From contig NZ_PSYW01000001.1 in the NCBI RefSeq assembly GCF_003383095.1, positions 558,001 to 622,000 of the forward strand: a stretch of 64,000 nucleotides of DNA, read 5' to 3'. The translations under genes and the position numbers were made by a program. The DNA is from Haloferax sp. Atlit-12N. Lineage in GTDB: Archaea > Halobacteriota > Halobacteria > Halobacteriales > Haloferacaceae. Of the stretch, positions 48,759-61,890 are shown one piece after another. The notes below the pieces were generated by a model that was given only the letters and a program-made list of their open reading frames with translations, had not been told where the DNA came from and ran no database searches. Within the stretch, counting starts at the first letter, position 1. Every line of letters begins with the position of its first letter.

Positions 48759-49322
48759 ATGACAGACGACACGAACGGCGGATTCAAACCGACAAGACGC
48801 TCCGTGCTCCGACTCGGCGCGATGTCGGCGCTCGGCATCGGTATCGGCATCCCCGCAGTTTCCGGCTCCGTGGCCGCGACTATCGATTGTCCCAAGACGC
48901 CCGGCTACTGGGCGAACCACCCAGAAACGTGGCCCGACGAAGACCTGACAATCGCGGGGAAAGAGGGGTCGAACGAATACTGGCGGGGGATTCTACTCGA
49001 CCCGCCGAAGGGAGACAAGGCGAAGATAATGCTGAAGCACTACATTGCCACCGTCCTCAACCTTCGGACGCTCCAATCGGGGTGCACCAGCGCGGAAATC
49101 AAGTATGGCTACTACGAGGGCTACACCATCGAGCAAGTCAAGAATATGGCCGGTACGTGGCTCAGACACACCTCGTCATGGCAGAACGGTAGAAAGCAGA
49201 CGAGATGGTACGTCAAAGTCGACCGCGAGATGGTCGACGGCGAGAAGCTCAAAGACACCCTCGACGCGTTCAACAACAACCCTGCCTCACTCGGCCTCGA
49301 CTGCGGCTGCGACGACCGCTGA
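48759..49322 (+). CDS. Tat-exported protein of unknown function with GYW-NHP motif
   Basis: 187 residues from MTDDTNGGFKPTRRSVLRLG (an ATG four codons upstream is also possible). Tat signal RRSVLRLGAMSALGIGIGIP. The mature part opens with DCPKTPGYWANHPETWPDED, a motif seen in many secreted surface or matrix proteins, and ends LGLDCGCDDR, with other Cys at SGCTS. Probably a disulfide-stabilised extracellular protein. No enzyme signature. Divergent from the binding-protein gene. Confidence 0.75.
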   Translation: MTDDTNGGFKPTRRSVLRLGAMSALGIGIGIPAVSGSVAATIDCPKTPGYWANHPETWPDEDLTIAGKEGSNEYWRGILLDPPKGDKAKIMLKHYIATVLNLRTLQSGCTSAEIKYGYYEGYTIEQVKNMAGTWLRHTSSWQNGRKQTRWYVKVDREMVDGEKLKDTLDAFNNNPASLGLDCGCDDR

Positions 49323-49412
49323 ACCGCGCTCGGCCCTCGAACGAAAACCAGACCCCTCGACCGCGGTTAAGACCCCGCTACCCGCAGAAATGTGGGCTTA
49401 ACGCGGTCGTTC

Positions 49413-51035
49413 CTATCCTTCCCCGACCATCCGCCCTTCGTCTTCCCACTCCCGCTCGCGCAGTTCGTACTTCTGAATCTTCCCGGTCGCGGTCTTGGGG
49501 AGTTCGGCGACGAACTCGATTTCCTTCGGCACTTTGTACGTCGCGATGCGCTCCCGACAGAACTCGACGAGCGCCTCGGCGGTGACGCCCGGCGCGTCGG
49601 GGTCGCCGCTCGTCGGCACGACGAACGCCTTTGGCGACTCGCCCCACTCGTCGGACGGGACGGGGATGACCGCCACGTCGGCGACCTCGTCGTGGTCGAA
49701 CAGCGTGTCCTCCAGTTCGATGCTGGAAATGTTCTCGCCGCCGGAGATGATGATGTCCTTCTTGCGGTCCTGAATGCTGATGAAGCCGTTCTCGTCGACG
49801 ACCGCGAGGTCGCCCATGTGGTAGTAGCCCTCCAGCCGCGCCGAGAAGGCCTCTTCCGTCTCCTCGGGTTTGTTCCAGTACTTCTCCATCACCTGGTTGC
49901 CCGCGACGACGATTTCACCGATGGTTTGGTCGTCTCTCGGCACGTCGGTGCCGTCCTCGTCGACGACGCGAACGTCGGTGCCGAGGTAGCCGATGCCCTG
50001 TTTCTTCTTGACGCCGAAGCGGTCGTCGCCGTCCGTCAGGTAGCGTCCGGCCTCCGAGGTCGTGATGAGCGGGCCAGTCTCGGTGGCCCCGTAGACGTGC
50101 ATGAGCCGCCAGCCGAACTTATCTTCGACAGTCCGAATCGTCGCCTCCGGCGGGGCCGCACCGGCGGTCGCCGCCCGGACGGGGCTCGCACCTGTCGTCT
50201 CGACGCCACCCTCCTCGCGGTAGTGTTTCATCAGGATGTTCAGCACCGTCGGCGCGGCGCAGAGATACGACACGTCCTCGTCGCGGATGGCGTCTAACAC
50301 GGTCTCCGCCTCCACCCCGCGGGTACAGACGTGCTTCGCGCCGTGGCCGGTAATCGCGTAGATGTGACCCCAGCCGTTGACGTGGAACATCGGAAGCGTC
50401 CAGAGATACACGTCGTCATCCGCGATGTCCTGGTGCATCGAGATGAGATAGGCGTGAATCGTCTCCGCGCGGTGGGTGCGGCAGACGCCCTTCGGGTCGC
50501 CGGTCGTCCCCGACGTGTAGTTGATAGTGATGATGTCGTCTTCGTCCATCTCGGGCCGCTCGTAGTCGGTCGACTCCGCGACCAGTTCGTCGAAGTCGAG
50601 CCACTCCCCGTCGGTCGATTCGGCGGCCTTCTCGGGGTCGTTCGTGACGAAAATCTCGGCGGGAATCTCGTCGCGGACCTCGTCTATCTTCTCGGCGAAG
50701 GCGTAGTCGGCGTAGACGGCCGTCACGTCCGCGTCGTTCAGCATGTACTCGAAGTCGGCCGGGACGAGCCGGTAGTTCAACGGCATGTGGACGGCCCCCA
50801 ACTGCATCGACCCGTAGGCGGCTTCGAGGTGGTAGTGCGTGTTGGGGTCGAGCACCGCGACCCGGTCGCCCTTCTCGACGCCACGGGACTGGAGCGCCGC
50901 CGAGAAACCGTCGGCGCGCTCGCCGAGTTCGTCGTAGGTAAAGCGCTCGCCCGTCGTCGCCACGACCGCCTCCTCGTCCCCGTAGTACCGCCGCGCGCGG
51001 TCGAGGAACTCCGTCACCAGGAGTGGTTTCTTCAT
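49413..51035 (-). CDS. AMP-forming acyl-CoA synthetase (fatty-acid ligase type)
   Basis: 540 residues. Adenylation core motifs: TINYTSGTTGDPKGVCRTHR (phosphate loop), LPMFHVNGWGHIY, HVYGATETGPLITT, GYYHMGDLAVVDENGF and DRKKDIIISGGENISSIELE, with catalytic Lys in LPKTATGKIQKYEL. Closest in form to medium/long-chain acyl-CoA ligases of halophiles. Activates a carboxylic acid to acyl-AMP and then acyl-CoA. The substrate cannot be read. Monocistronic, upstream of an independent small gene. Confidence 0.9.
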   Translation of the reverse strand: MKKPLLVTEFLDRARRYYGDEEAVVATTGERFTYDELGERADGFSAALQSRGVEKGDRVAVLDPNTHYHLEAAYGSMQLGAVHMPLNYRLVPADFEYMLNDADVTAVYADYAFAEKIDEVRDEIPAEIFVTNDPEKAAESTDGEWLDFDELVAESTDYERPEMDEDDIITINYTSGTTGDPKGVCRTHRAETIHAYLISMHQDIADDDVYLWTLPMFHVNGWGHIYAITGHGAKHVCTRGVEAETVLDAIRDEDVSYLCAAPTVLNILMKHYREEGGVETTGASPVRAATAGAAPPEATIRTVEDKFGWRLMHVYGATETGPLITTSEAGRYLTDGDDRFGVKKKQGIGYLGTDVRVVDEDGTDVPRDDQTIGEIVVAGNQVMEKYWNKPEETEEAFSARLEGYYHMGDLAVVDENGFISIQDRKKDIIISGGENISSIELEDTLFDHDEVADVAVIPVPSDEWGESPKAFVVPTSGDPDAPGVTAEALVEFCRERIATYKVPKEIEFVAELPKTATGKIQKYELREREWEDEGRMVGEG

Positions 51036-51211
51036 ACGCGGTATCCTTCACTAACGTTCAAAATAAATGTGCGGGCTGGTACCGCGGCCCGAACCCTTGA
51101 GAACAATTCACGCACAGAGAGACAATATCCCACGACTCGCGCCGCGAGAGACTATATTACTACACAAACTATGCAGGAAAATACCTTATTCGAGGAGTTC
51201 GTAGCGCGCGT

Positions 51212-51457
51212 ATGGCGCTTTCAGACTACACCGGACGCTCACCGACGGGGCGGGACGAGACCATCGTCCGCGTCGTCCCCCACCGACTGTGGCGGCCGGG
51301 CGACGAACGAATCGAACCCTGTACCTACAGCGGCGAGGAGATTCGACTCTCCGAGAAGCATCTCCTCGCCGTGGTCGAACGAGACGGCGTCCGGGAACGG
51401 CTGTACTTCCGCGACGAGCCGTCGCTGTCGGCGTGGGTCGAAGAAAAGCCGCGATAG
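51212..51457 (+). CDS. Small haloarchaeal protein, 81 aa
   Basis: 81 residues: MALSDYTGRSPTGRDETIVR, VVPHRLWRPGDERIEPCTYS, GEEIRLSEKHLLAVVERDGV and a final YFRDEPSLSAWVEEKPR. It looks like a compact beta fold with one Cys. Located between two acyl-CoA ligase genes and divergent from the first. Family not recognised. Confidence 0.6.
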   Translation: MALSDYTGRSPTGRDETIVRVVPHRLWRPGDERIEPCTYSGEEIRLSEKHLLAVVERDGVRERLYFRDEPSLSAWVEEKPR

Positions 51458-51486
51458 GACGGAGCCGACGGTGGTGGAGCCGGTGG

Positions 51487-53475
<1,989 letters not shown>

Positions 53476-53660
53476 AGTACGTGCTAACTACACCAATCCT
53501 CCATGATAAATCTATGTAGTCCAGCTGTCCGAGCGGGTGGTCTCGCCGCGGGTGGCCACCGGGCTGTCGGTCGGTTACGCGCGCCGGCGGCGCGCGTTCC
53601 AGTCAGCGAACGTTCATGTCATCCCCACCGTTTCGGGCGGGCTCACCGCGTCGGCGACGC

Positions 53661-55361
<1,701 letters not shown>

Positions 55362-55494
55362 GCACGTGAATCAGTATGGACGATGATTAAGGATTCGGGT
55401 CGAAGTCGACCCCTCGGTCGGTTCGCACCCCGGCCGCGAGGCTTCGACGGACAGACCATCGCGCATATCACCCCCCGAAGACCTAGCCACCGGC

Positions 55495-55581
55495 ATGTAC
55501 GACCGCGCGACAGGGAGGGGACACCTCGACGCAGCGGCTCACCCCGCCGCAGCCCCCGAATCCGACGGGGTCGAGCGCTAA
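55495..55581 (+). CDS. Possible leader peptide before nosD, 28 aa
   Basis: ATG TAC GAC at 55495 opens a 28-codon frame (MYDRATGRGHLDAAAHPAAA, then PESDGVER) ending 3 bp before the nosD start. GCATATCACC at about 55463 lies at TATA distance from it, so transcription may begin near this ATG. It may be an upstream coupling ORF rather than a functional protein. Low confidence. Confidence 0.3.
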   Translation: MYDRATGRGHLDAAAHPAAAPESDGVER

Positions 55582-55584
55582 CCG

Positions 55585-57510
55585 ATGGCGCTCGTCACAC
55601 CCGAGACGACCCGCTGGGTCGCCGCCGCGACGGCGCTCGTCTTCGTCCTCGCCAGCGTCTCCTTCGTCGTCCCCGCCTCCGGGTCCGTGTCGCCGGTTCC
55701 CTTCGACGACACGGTCAAGACCGGCGGCACGTCGGTCGACGTGCGAACGGCCGAAGTCGAGGGGTTCGAGGTCCCGCTCGCGCAGGTCCACTTCTCTCGG
55801 TACCGCTACATCATCGGCTACTACGGCGTGACCACGGCCGCTGCGGACGTGTCCACCGCCGAGAGCGCCCGCCAGTTCGGCGACCCGCTCGGGGTGTTCG
55901 TCACTGACTACGCGACGGTCTCGCCCGACCTCGACGACGACGGCTACCTCCGAACCGAACACAACCGCAACACCGGCTGGACGAAAGCGTCCGAGGCGTC
56001 GTTCGTCGTGGACTCCGGCGCGCGAGTCCCCTCCGGCCCGATTGCCGTCCCGTTTTCCGACGCCGACGCGGCGCGCTCGTTCGCGGACGCCCACGGCGGC
56101 GAAGTCGTCGATTGGGCGACGCTCCGCGAGCGCGCCGGCGACCCGCTTTCGTCCCGCCTCGCCGCCTTCGAGTCGTCGGTCGCCGCCCACCACGAGTGGG
56201 CGAACCAGACCACCGCTGCGAGTGATGCGCTGTTCGACAGGCCGGTCTCGACCGTCGTCGGCGAGGACGCGCCGACCGTCGAAGCCGCGGTCGCGTCGGC
56301 CCCCGCGAACACGACCGTCTACGTCCCCGCGGGAACCTACTCGGTCGACGCGGTCGAACTGAACCGCTCGGTGACGCTCCTCGGAGCCGGAAGCGACACG
56401 CGACTCGTCGGCGACGGAAACGACAGCGTCGTCCACCTCCGCGCCGACCGGAGCGCGGTCGGGAACCTCTCCGTCTCCGGCGTCGGCGAGGTGGGGACTC
56501 GCCGGGTCCGCGCTACCAACGAGTCCGTCGACTGGGACACCCGCGTCGAACTCGCCTACGGCCGCGGCGACGCCGGCGTCGTCCTCGACGGCGCGAACGA
56601 GTCGGCGATCCGCGGCGTCGAAATCGACACGCCCGCGAGCGGTATCATCGCCCGCGAGAGCGCCGACAGCGTCGTCGACGGCGTGACGGTCCGCGGGGCC
56701 GACGACCCCTCCGACGGCTTCATGGGCGTCGTCCTCATCGGCGAGCGGTCGGTCGTACAGGACTCGACGTTCCTCGGCGGCCGCGACGGCGTCTACACCC
56801 ATCGCGCCGACGGGAGCGTCATCCGCGACAACCGCATGGAAGACGGCCGCTACGGCGTCCACCAGATGTACACCTCGGACGCGCTCGTCGCCGACAACGT
56901 CGTCCGCGGGGACCGCATCGGCGTCGTCCTCATGACGCGGCCCGTCGGCAACCTCGTGGTCGGAAACGACGTGCGCGAGTCCGACTTCGGGTTCATGCCC
57001 GCCGGGAGCGACACCTACGTCGCTGACAACGTCTTCGCCGGCAACGACTACGGGATGGACGTGAGCGGCGACCGGCAGGTGTACGTCGGAAACGTCGTCG
57101 CCGGAAACGGGGTCGGTATCCGCGGAAGTTCGACGTTCCCGACGAACGTCGTCGTCCGAAACGACATCGTCGGCAACGACGTGCGCGTCGAGTCGTCGCT
57201 CGGCCCGATGCGGACGTGGACCGTCGTCGGCGAGGGCAACTACTGGGGCGACCTGCCGCTCGAAGACGCGAACGGCGATGGCGTCTACGACCGGGCGTAC
57301 CAGCCCTCCGGGGTGGTCGACGCCGAACTCGGCCGCGAACCCGGCGCGCTCGCGCTCTCCGAGTCGCCCGCGGTGCGCGCGCTCCGTCGCGCCCGCGACG
57401 CGGTGTCCGGTCTCCGTGGGTCCGGCGTCGTCGACGCCGCGCCCCGGACCGAGCCAGTTCGACCGGAGACGCTCGCCGCCCTGAACGCGACGGAGGAGAC
57501 TGATGACTGA
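55585..57510 (+). CDS. nosD: NosL-NosD fusion: copper-delivery plus beta-helix periplasmic protein
   Basis: 641 residues. Signal helix (AAATALVFVLASVSFVVP). Residues ~45-195 resemble NosL: SRYRYIIGYYGV, NTGWTKASEASFVVDSGARV, GPIAVPFSDADAARSFADAH and GGEVVDWATL, although the lipobox Cys and Met ligands of classic NosL are not obvious. Residues ~225-600 are right-handed beta-helix repeats as in NosD (NTTVYVPAGTYSVDAVELNR; NRMEDGRYGVHQMYTSDALV). NosD with NosF and NosY matures the copper site of nitrous-oxide reductase. No nosZ is in view. Overlaps nosF by 8 bp. Confidence 0.85.
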   Translation: MALVTPETTRWVAAATALVFVLASVSFVVPASGSVSPVPFDDTVKTGGTSVDVRTAEVEGFEVPLAQVHFSRYRYIIGYYGVTTAAADVSTAESARQFGDPLGVFVTDYATVSPDLDDDGYLRTEHNRNTGWTKASEASFVVDSGARVPSGPIAVPFSDADAARSFADAHGGEVVDWATLRERAGDPLSSRLAAFESSVAAHHEWANQTTAASDALFDRPVSTVVGEDAPTVEAAVASAPANTTVYVPAGTYSVDAVELNRSVTLLGAGSDTRLVGDGNDSVVHLRADRSAVGNLSVSGVGEVGTRRVRATNESVDWDTRVELAYGRGDAGVVLDGANESAIRGVEIDTPASGIIARESADSVVDGVTVRGADDPSDGFMGVVLIGERSVVQDSTFLGGRDGVYTHRADGSVIRDNRMEDGRYGVHQMYTSDALVADNVVRGDRIGVVLMTRPVGNLVVGNDVRESDFGFMPAGSDTYVADNVFAGNDYGMDVSGDRQVYVGNVVAGNGVGIRGSSTFPTNVVVRNDIVGNDVRVESSLGPMRTWTVVGEGNYWGDLPLEDANGDGVYDRAYQPSGVVDAELGREPGALALSESPAVRALRRARDAVSGLRGSGVVDAAPRTEPVRPETLAALNATEETDD

Positions 57511-58309
57511 CGAATCCACCACGATGCCGAACCCCGAACCCGCGACGACCGCCGAGACGGATTCCGACGAATCGACGGGCGAACCCGCCGATTCCACCTC
57601 GAACGGACCAGCTATCGCCGCGACCGACCTCAGCCACGCCTTCGGCGACGTGCGCGTCCTCGACGGCGTCTCGCTGTCGGTCGCGCCCGGCGAAATCGTC
57701 GCGCTCGTCGGCCCCAACGGCTCGGGGAAGTCCACGCTCTTACGGTTTCTCGCGCGGGTCCGCGCGCCAGACGAGGGAACGGTCACCATCGGAGCCAGTA
57801 ACGGGCGCGCCCGCGTGGGCTACCTCCCCCAGCAACCCGGCTTCCGCGCCAGGTTCACCGCGGCCGACACGCTCGACTTCTACGCGCAGTTCGTGGACGA
57901 GGACGTGGACGTGGCCGGCGTGCTGGAGCGCGTCGGCCTCGCCGACGCCGCCGACCGCCGGGTCGACGCGCTCTCCGGCGGGATGACGCGCCTGCTCGGT
58001 CTCGGCCGGGCGCTCGTCGGCGACCCGGCCGTGGTCGTCCTCGACGAGCCGGCCAGCGGCCTCGACCCCGGCATGGTCGAACGGCTGTTCGGCATCGTCT
58101 CCGACCTCGCTGACGCGGGCGTCGCGGTCGTCCTCTCGTCGCACAACCTCGGCCCCATCGAGCGGACCGCCGACCGCGTGGTCGTCCTCGACGGCGGGCG
58201 GTTCGTCGCCGACGGCGACCCGCGGGCGGTGGTCGAGTCGGTCGGCGCGACCGACCTCCAGACCGCCTTCGGCGACCTCGTGGCGACCGAGGAGGTGACG
58301 GGCAGATGA
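57503..58309 (+). CDS. nosF: NosF-like ABC transporter ATPase
   Basis: 268 residues. A ~33-residue acidic N-terminal extension, then Walker A GPNGSGKSTLLRFL, Q-loop YLPQQPGF, signature LSGGMTRLLGLGRAL, Walker B VVVLDEPASGLDPGM and His-switch LSSHNLGPI. Its start lies inside the nosD 3' end (ATGACTGA) and its stop overlaps the nosY start. Energises the NosDFY complex. Confidence 0.9.
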   Translation: MTDESTTMPNPEPATTAETDSDESTGEPADSTSNGPAIAATDLSHAFGDVRVLDGVSLSVAPGEIVALVGPNGSGKSTLLRFLARVRAPDEGTVTIGASNGRARVGYLPQQPGFRARFTAADTLDFYAQFVDEDVDVAGVLERVGLADAADRRVDALSGGMTRLLGLGRALVGDPAVVVLDEPASGLDPGMVERLFGIVSDLADAGVAVVLSSHNLGPIERTADRVVVLDGGRFVADGDPRAVVESVGATDLQTAFGDLVATEEVTGR

Positions 58310-59127
58310 GCGACGGCGACCTCGACGGCCTCGGCGACGTGTTCGCCATCGCGGCGCGCGAACTTCGGACGGTCGTCAGGGCCCCCACGGTCGTCGCGCT
58401 CTCGGTCGTCTTCGGGCTGACCGTCGTCGCGGTCGCGGCCGCGGGCTCCGGCGCGCGCGGCGGCTACGTCCCGCTGGTGCTGGATTTGGTCCCGTTCGTG
58501 GAGGCCCTCGTTCCGCTTCTCGCCGTCGCGCTCTGCTATCGGGCGGTGCTTTCGGACCGCGAATCGGGCGAACTCGACGTGCTCCGCACCTTCGACGTGT
58601 CCCGGCCGGCCTACGTCGGCGGCGTCTACCTCGGCCGGGGGCTCGCGCTCGTGTTCGTCGTCTTCGGGTCGCTGCTCGCAGCGGGAGCGACCGTCCCGGT
58701 GCTCTCGCCGCCGGACCCGACGTTTCTCGCGCTGAACGAGGCCGCCGACTCGCCGGTCGCGTTCCTCCGCTTTTCCGTCCTCACGGTCCTGTTCGCCCTC
58801 GCGGTCGCGGCCGTCGCGCTCGCCGTCTCGGCCGCTGCGCGGACCGCCCGGCAGGCAATCGCGCTCGCCGTCAGCCTGCTCGTCGCCTTCGTCGTCGGCG
58901 TCGACGCCGCCGCCGTTGCCGGACTGGCCTCGGGAACCCTCGGCATCGACGCGGTCCCGCTCGTCCTCGCGGCGAGCCCGAACGGTGCGTTTCGGTCGCT
59001 CGTCCTCGGCGTCGCCGTCGAGACCGGCGGGGGAGGGTCGCCGACCGCAGCGCTCGCGGGACTCGTCGGCTGGGTCGTCGTCGCGCTTGCGGTCGCGGTG
59101 CTCACGGCGTGGCGACCGGTAGAATAG
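58306..59127 (+). CDS. nosY: NosY-like ABC transporter permease
   Basis: 273 residues, six membrane helices: VVALSVVFGLTVVAVAAA, LVPLLAVALCYRAVLSDRES (conserved coupling SDRESGE), YLGRGLALVFVVFGSLLAAG, LTVLFALAVAAVALAVSAAA, AVSLLVAFVVGVDAAAVAGL and GWVVVALAVAVLTAW. SDRESG before helix 3 is a NosY trademark. Last gene of the coupled nosDFY operon. Confidence 0.9.
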   Translation: MSDGDLDGLGDVFAIAARELRTVVRAPTVVALSVVFGLTVVAVAAAGSGARGGYVPLVLDLVPFVEALVPLLAVALCYRAVLSDRESGELDVLRTFDVSRPAYVGGVYLGRGLALVFVVFGSLLAAGATVPVLSPPDPTFLALNEAADSPVAFLRFSVLTVLFALAVAAVALAVSAAARTARQAIALAVSLLVAFVVGVDAAAVAGLASGTLGIDAVPLVLAASPNGAFRSLVLGVAVETGGGGSPTAALAGLVGWVVVALAVAVLTAWRPVE

Positions 59128-59178
59128 TGGTGGCCGGTGTTGGGCGGGCGAGCGGGGCGAACGGGGCGCTCGAAGCGC

Positions 59179-59823
59179 CTACCCGAAGTTCTCGACTTTC
59201 GCGGCGTCGGCGTCGCCGCCGGCGGCCTCGACGGCGTCGGTCGCGCTGGCGACGAAGTCGGCGAAGCCGTAGACGAAGACCTGTTCGCCCTCGTCGCCGG
59301 TGAGCGCGTCGGAGACGGCGTCTGCGAGGTCGGATTCGTCGCCGGTGACGACGACGCTCGCGCCGTCGTCGCGGAGCGCGGAGAGTCGGTCTTCGTGCGC
59401 AGGCGCGTCGTCGAGATAGACCACGGCGGCCTCGTTGCCGTCGGCGACCGCGGCCTCGGCGATGCCGACCGCGGGGCCGACGCCGGGACCGCCAGCGAGG
59501 ACGACCACGCGCGACTCGCCGTCGTAGTAGCTCTGCCCGAACGGCCCGGAAATCTCGATGTCGTCGCCGGCCGCGAGCGAGTCGAGGTGCTGGCTGAACG
59601 GCCCGGCCTCCTCGGGGTCGATGCCGACGGTCACCTCGAACGTGTCGCCGACGCCGGCCGACGAGAGCGTGTAGAACCGCGCGTACGACTCGCCGTCGAC
59701 CTCGGCGGAGAGTTTGACGAACTGGCCCGGTTCCGCTTCGAAGCCGTCGGGCGTCTCGAACTCGATGGCGACCGTTCCGGGGCCGACGTCGCGGGCCGCG
59801 GAGACGGTGACGATTGCGTCCAT
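59179..59823 (-). CDS. Ferredoxin-NADP reductase family flavoprotein
   Basis: 214 residues. FAD-binding barrel with ARFYTLSS (RxYS/T motif) and GQFVKLSAEV; then GPFGQSYY, the NAD(P) domain loop VVVLAGGPGVGPAVGIAEAA, and a C-terminal VFVYGFADFVASATDAVEAA. Two-domain reductases of this length exchange electrons between NAD(P)H and ferredoxin or other carriers. Near the 2-oxoacid:ferredoxin oxidoreductase genes, with which it may share ferredoxin. Convergent with nosY. Confidence 0.88.
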   Translation of the reverse strand: MDAIVTVSAARDVGPGTVAIEFETPDGFEAEPGQFVKLSAEVDGESYARFYTLSSAGVGDTFEVTVGIDPEEAGPFSQHLDSLAAGDDIEISGPFGQSYYDGESRVVVLAGGPGVGPAVGIAEAAVADGNEAAVVYLDDAPAHEDRLSALRDDGASVVVTGDESDLADAVSDALTGDEGEQVFVYGFADFVASATDAVEAAGGDADAAKVENFG

Positions 59824-60129
59824 GCGACCGGGTTGGTCGCAGGCTCACAAGGGCCTTGCCTTCCCGGCCGCGCGCACCGGAGAACGGGGCGAACCGTGCC
59901 CACTGTGCACATAGTGTAAACCGGAGATAATTGCCACGAGGGGGTGAAACACACCACAACTGTACGTTTAGACAATTCCGGCACCCCAATTCGCAGAAAA
60001 GTTGGTTGTCTCATTCATTCCGACGCTTCTCAGAACTTATGTATCAAATTTTCATTTATTATCAGTACCGTCGTTTAACACCAATTTTCAGAAGGCTTTT
60101 GACCCGGCTATGGGTAGATTTCAGTCAGC

Positions 60130-61890
60130 ATGCCTGCGGACTTCAACTGGGCCATCGGCGGCGAGGCTGGCGATGGCATCGACTCCACGGGGAAGATTTT
60201 CGCTCAGGCGCTATCCCGGGCTGGACGCCACGTGTTCACCTCTAAGGACTTCGCTTCGCGAATCCGGGGCGGATACACCGCGTACAAGGTTCGGACTGCC
60301 ATCGACCCCGTACAGAGCGTCGTCGACCGACTCGACGTGCTCATCGCACTCACACAACGAACAATAGACGAGAACCTCGACGAACTGCACGAAGGTTCCG
60401 TCATCATCTACGACGGCGACCGCTCGACGATGGCGGACGTCGAAATCCCCGAGGGAATGGTCGGGCTGGACATCCCCCTCAAGGCACTCGCCGAGGAGGC
60501 GGGTGGCGCTATCATGCGCAACGTCGTCGCGCTCGGCGCGGCGTGTGCCGTCGCCGACTTCCCCATCGAGAACCTCGACAGCGCGCTGCAGAAGCGCTTC
60601 GGCGGGAAGGGGGAGGCCATCGTCGAGAACAACAAGAAGGCGGCTCGCGCGGGCCTCGAATACGTCCACGACGAGTACGACCACGAGTTCGACTACGACC
60701 TCGAGACGACCGACGAGGACTACGTGCTCATCAACGGCGACCAGGCCATCGGCATGGGCGCCATCGCCGCCGGCTGTCGCTTCTACGCCGGCTACCCCAT
60801 CACGCCCGCGACTGACGTGATGGAGTACCTCACCGGCCGCATCGAACGCTACGGCGGGCACGTCGTGCAGGCGGAAGACGAACTCGCGGCCATCAACCTC
60901 GCGCTCGGTGCGGCACGCGCCGGCGCGCGGTCGATGACCGCAACGTCGGGTCCGGGTATCGACCTGATGACCGAGACGTTCGGGCTCGTCGCGACCTCCG
61001 AGACGCCGCTCGTCATCGTCGACGTGATGCGCTCGGGCCCCTCGACGGGGATGCCGACCAAGCAGGAACAGGGCGACCTCAACATGATGCTCTACGGCGG
61101 CCACGGCGAGATTCCGCGGTTCGTCGTCGCGCCGACGAGCATCGACGAGTGCTTCTGGAAGACCGTCGAAGCGTTCAACTTCGCCGAGAAGTACCAAGTT
61201 CCGGTCTACGTCGCGGCCGACCTCGCGATGGCGGTCACGGAACAGACGTTCTCCCCCGAGGCGTTCGACATGGACGAAGTCGAAATCGACCGCGGCAAGG
61301 TCGTCGACGACGACTCCATCGACGAGTGGCTCGACGAGGAAGGTCGCTTCCAGCCGCACGCGCTCACCGACGACGGCGTCAGCCCGCGTGCGTTCCCCGG
61401 TACGGAACAGGGTGCGCACATGTCGACGGGTCTCGAACACGACGAACTCGGTCGGCGGACCGAAGACCGGTCGATGCGCGTCGAGCAGGTCGACAAGCGC
61501 GACCGGAAGGTCGAGACCGCAAAGGAGACCGAGGACTTCTCGCCGCGCGAGTTCGGTGACGCCGATTCGGACACGCTCATCCTCTCGTGGGGCTCCAACG
61601 AGGGCGCGCTCGTCGAGGCGCTCGACTTCCTCGAAGAGGACGGCATCGACGTGCGCTTCCTGTCGGTCCCGTACATGTTCCCGCGGCCGGACCTCACCGA
61701 GGAAATCGAGGCGGCTGACGAGGTCATCGTCGTCGAGTGTAACGCGACGGGGCAGTTCGCCAACGTCGTCGAGCACGACACATTGACCCGTGTCAAGCGC
61801 ATTAACAAATACGACGGCGTCCGCTTCAAGGCGGACGAACTCGCAGACGAAATCAAAGCCACCCTCGACGCAGAGGAGGTCTCAGCATGA
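60130..61890 (+). CDS. korA: 2-oxoacid:ferredoxin oxidoreductase alpha subunit (probably KorA)
   Basis: 586 residues. The gamma domain is at the N-terminus (FNWAIGGEAGDGIDSTGKIF, residues 5-24, to about 185), followed by the pyrimidine-binding alpha domain (GCRFYAGYPITPATDVMEYL; MTATSGPGIDLMTETFGLVA; RSGPSTGMPTKQEQGDLN) and the transketolase C-terminal domain (ILSWGSNEGALVEALDFLEE). Oxidatively decarboxylates a 2-oxoacid to acyl-CoA and reduces ferredoxin. Length and the partner suggest the 2-oxoglutarate enzyme rather than pyruvate; specificity is inferred. Overlaps korB by ATGA. Confidence 0.88.
   Translation: MPADFNWAIGGEAGDGIDSTGKIFAQALSRAGRHVFTSKDFASRIRGGYTAYKVRTAIDPVQSVVDRLDVLIALTQRTIDENLDELHEGSVIIYDGDRSTMADVEIPEGMVGLDIPLKALAEEAGGAIMRNVVALGAACAVADFPIENLDSALQKRFGGKGEAIVENNKKAARAGLEYVHDEYDHEFDYDLETTDEDYVLINGDQAIGMGAIAAGCRFYAGYPITPATDVMEYLTGRIERYGGHVVQAEDELAAINLALGAARAGARSMTATSGPGIDLMTETFGLVATSETPLVIVDVMRSGPSTGMPTKQEQGDLNMMLYGGHGEIPRFVVAPTSIDECFWKTVEAFNFAEKYQVPVYVAADLAMAVTEQTFSPEAFDMDEVEIDRGKVVDDDSIDEWLDEEGRFQPHALTDDGVSPRAFPGTEQGAHMSTGLEHDELGRRTEDRSMRVEQVDKRDRKVETAKETEDFSPREFGDADSDTLILSWGSNEGALVEALDFLEEDGIDVRFLSVPYMFPRPDLTEEIEAADEVIVVECNATGQFANVVEHDTLTRVKRINKYDGVRFKADELADEIKATLDAEEVSA

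Noticed and set aside
55483-57789. Minus-strand 768-codon open frame
   Set aside because: Antisense to nosD; repeat-like appearance comes from the beta-helix codons on the other strand.
60211-61776. Minus-strand 521-codon open frame
   Set aside because: Antisense to korA, which carries complete oxidoreductase motifs.
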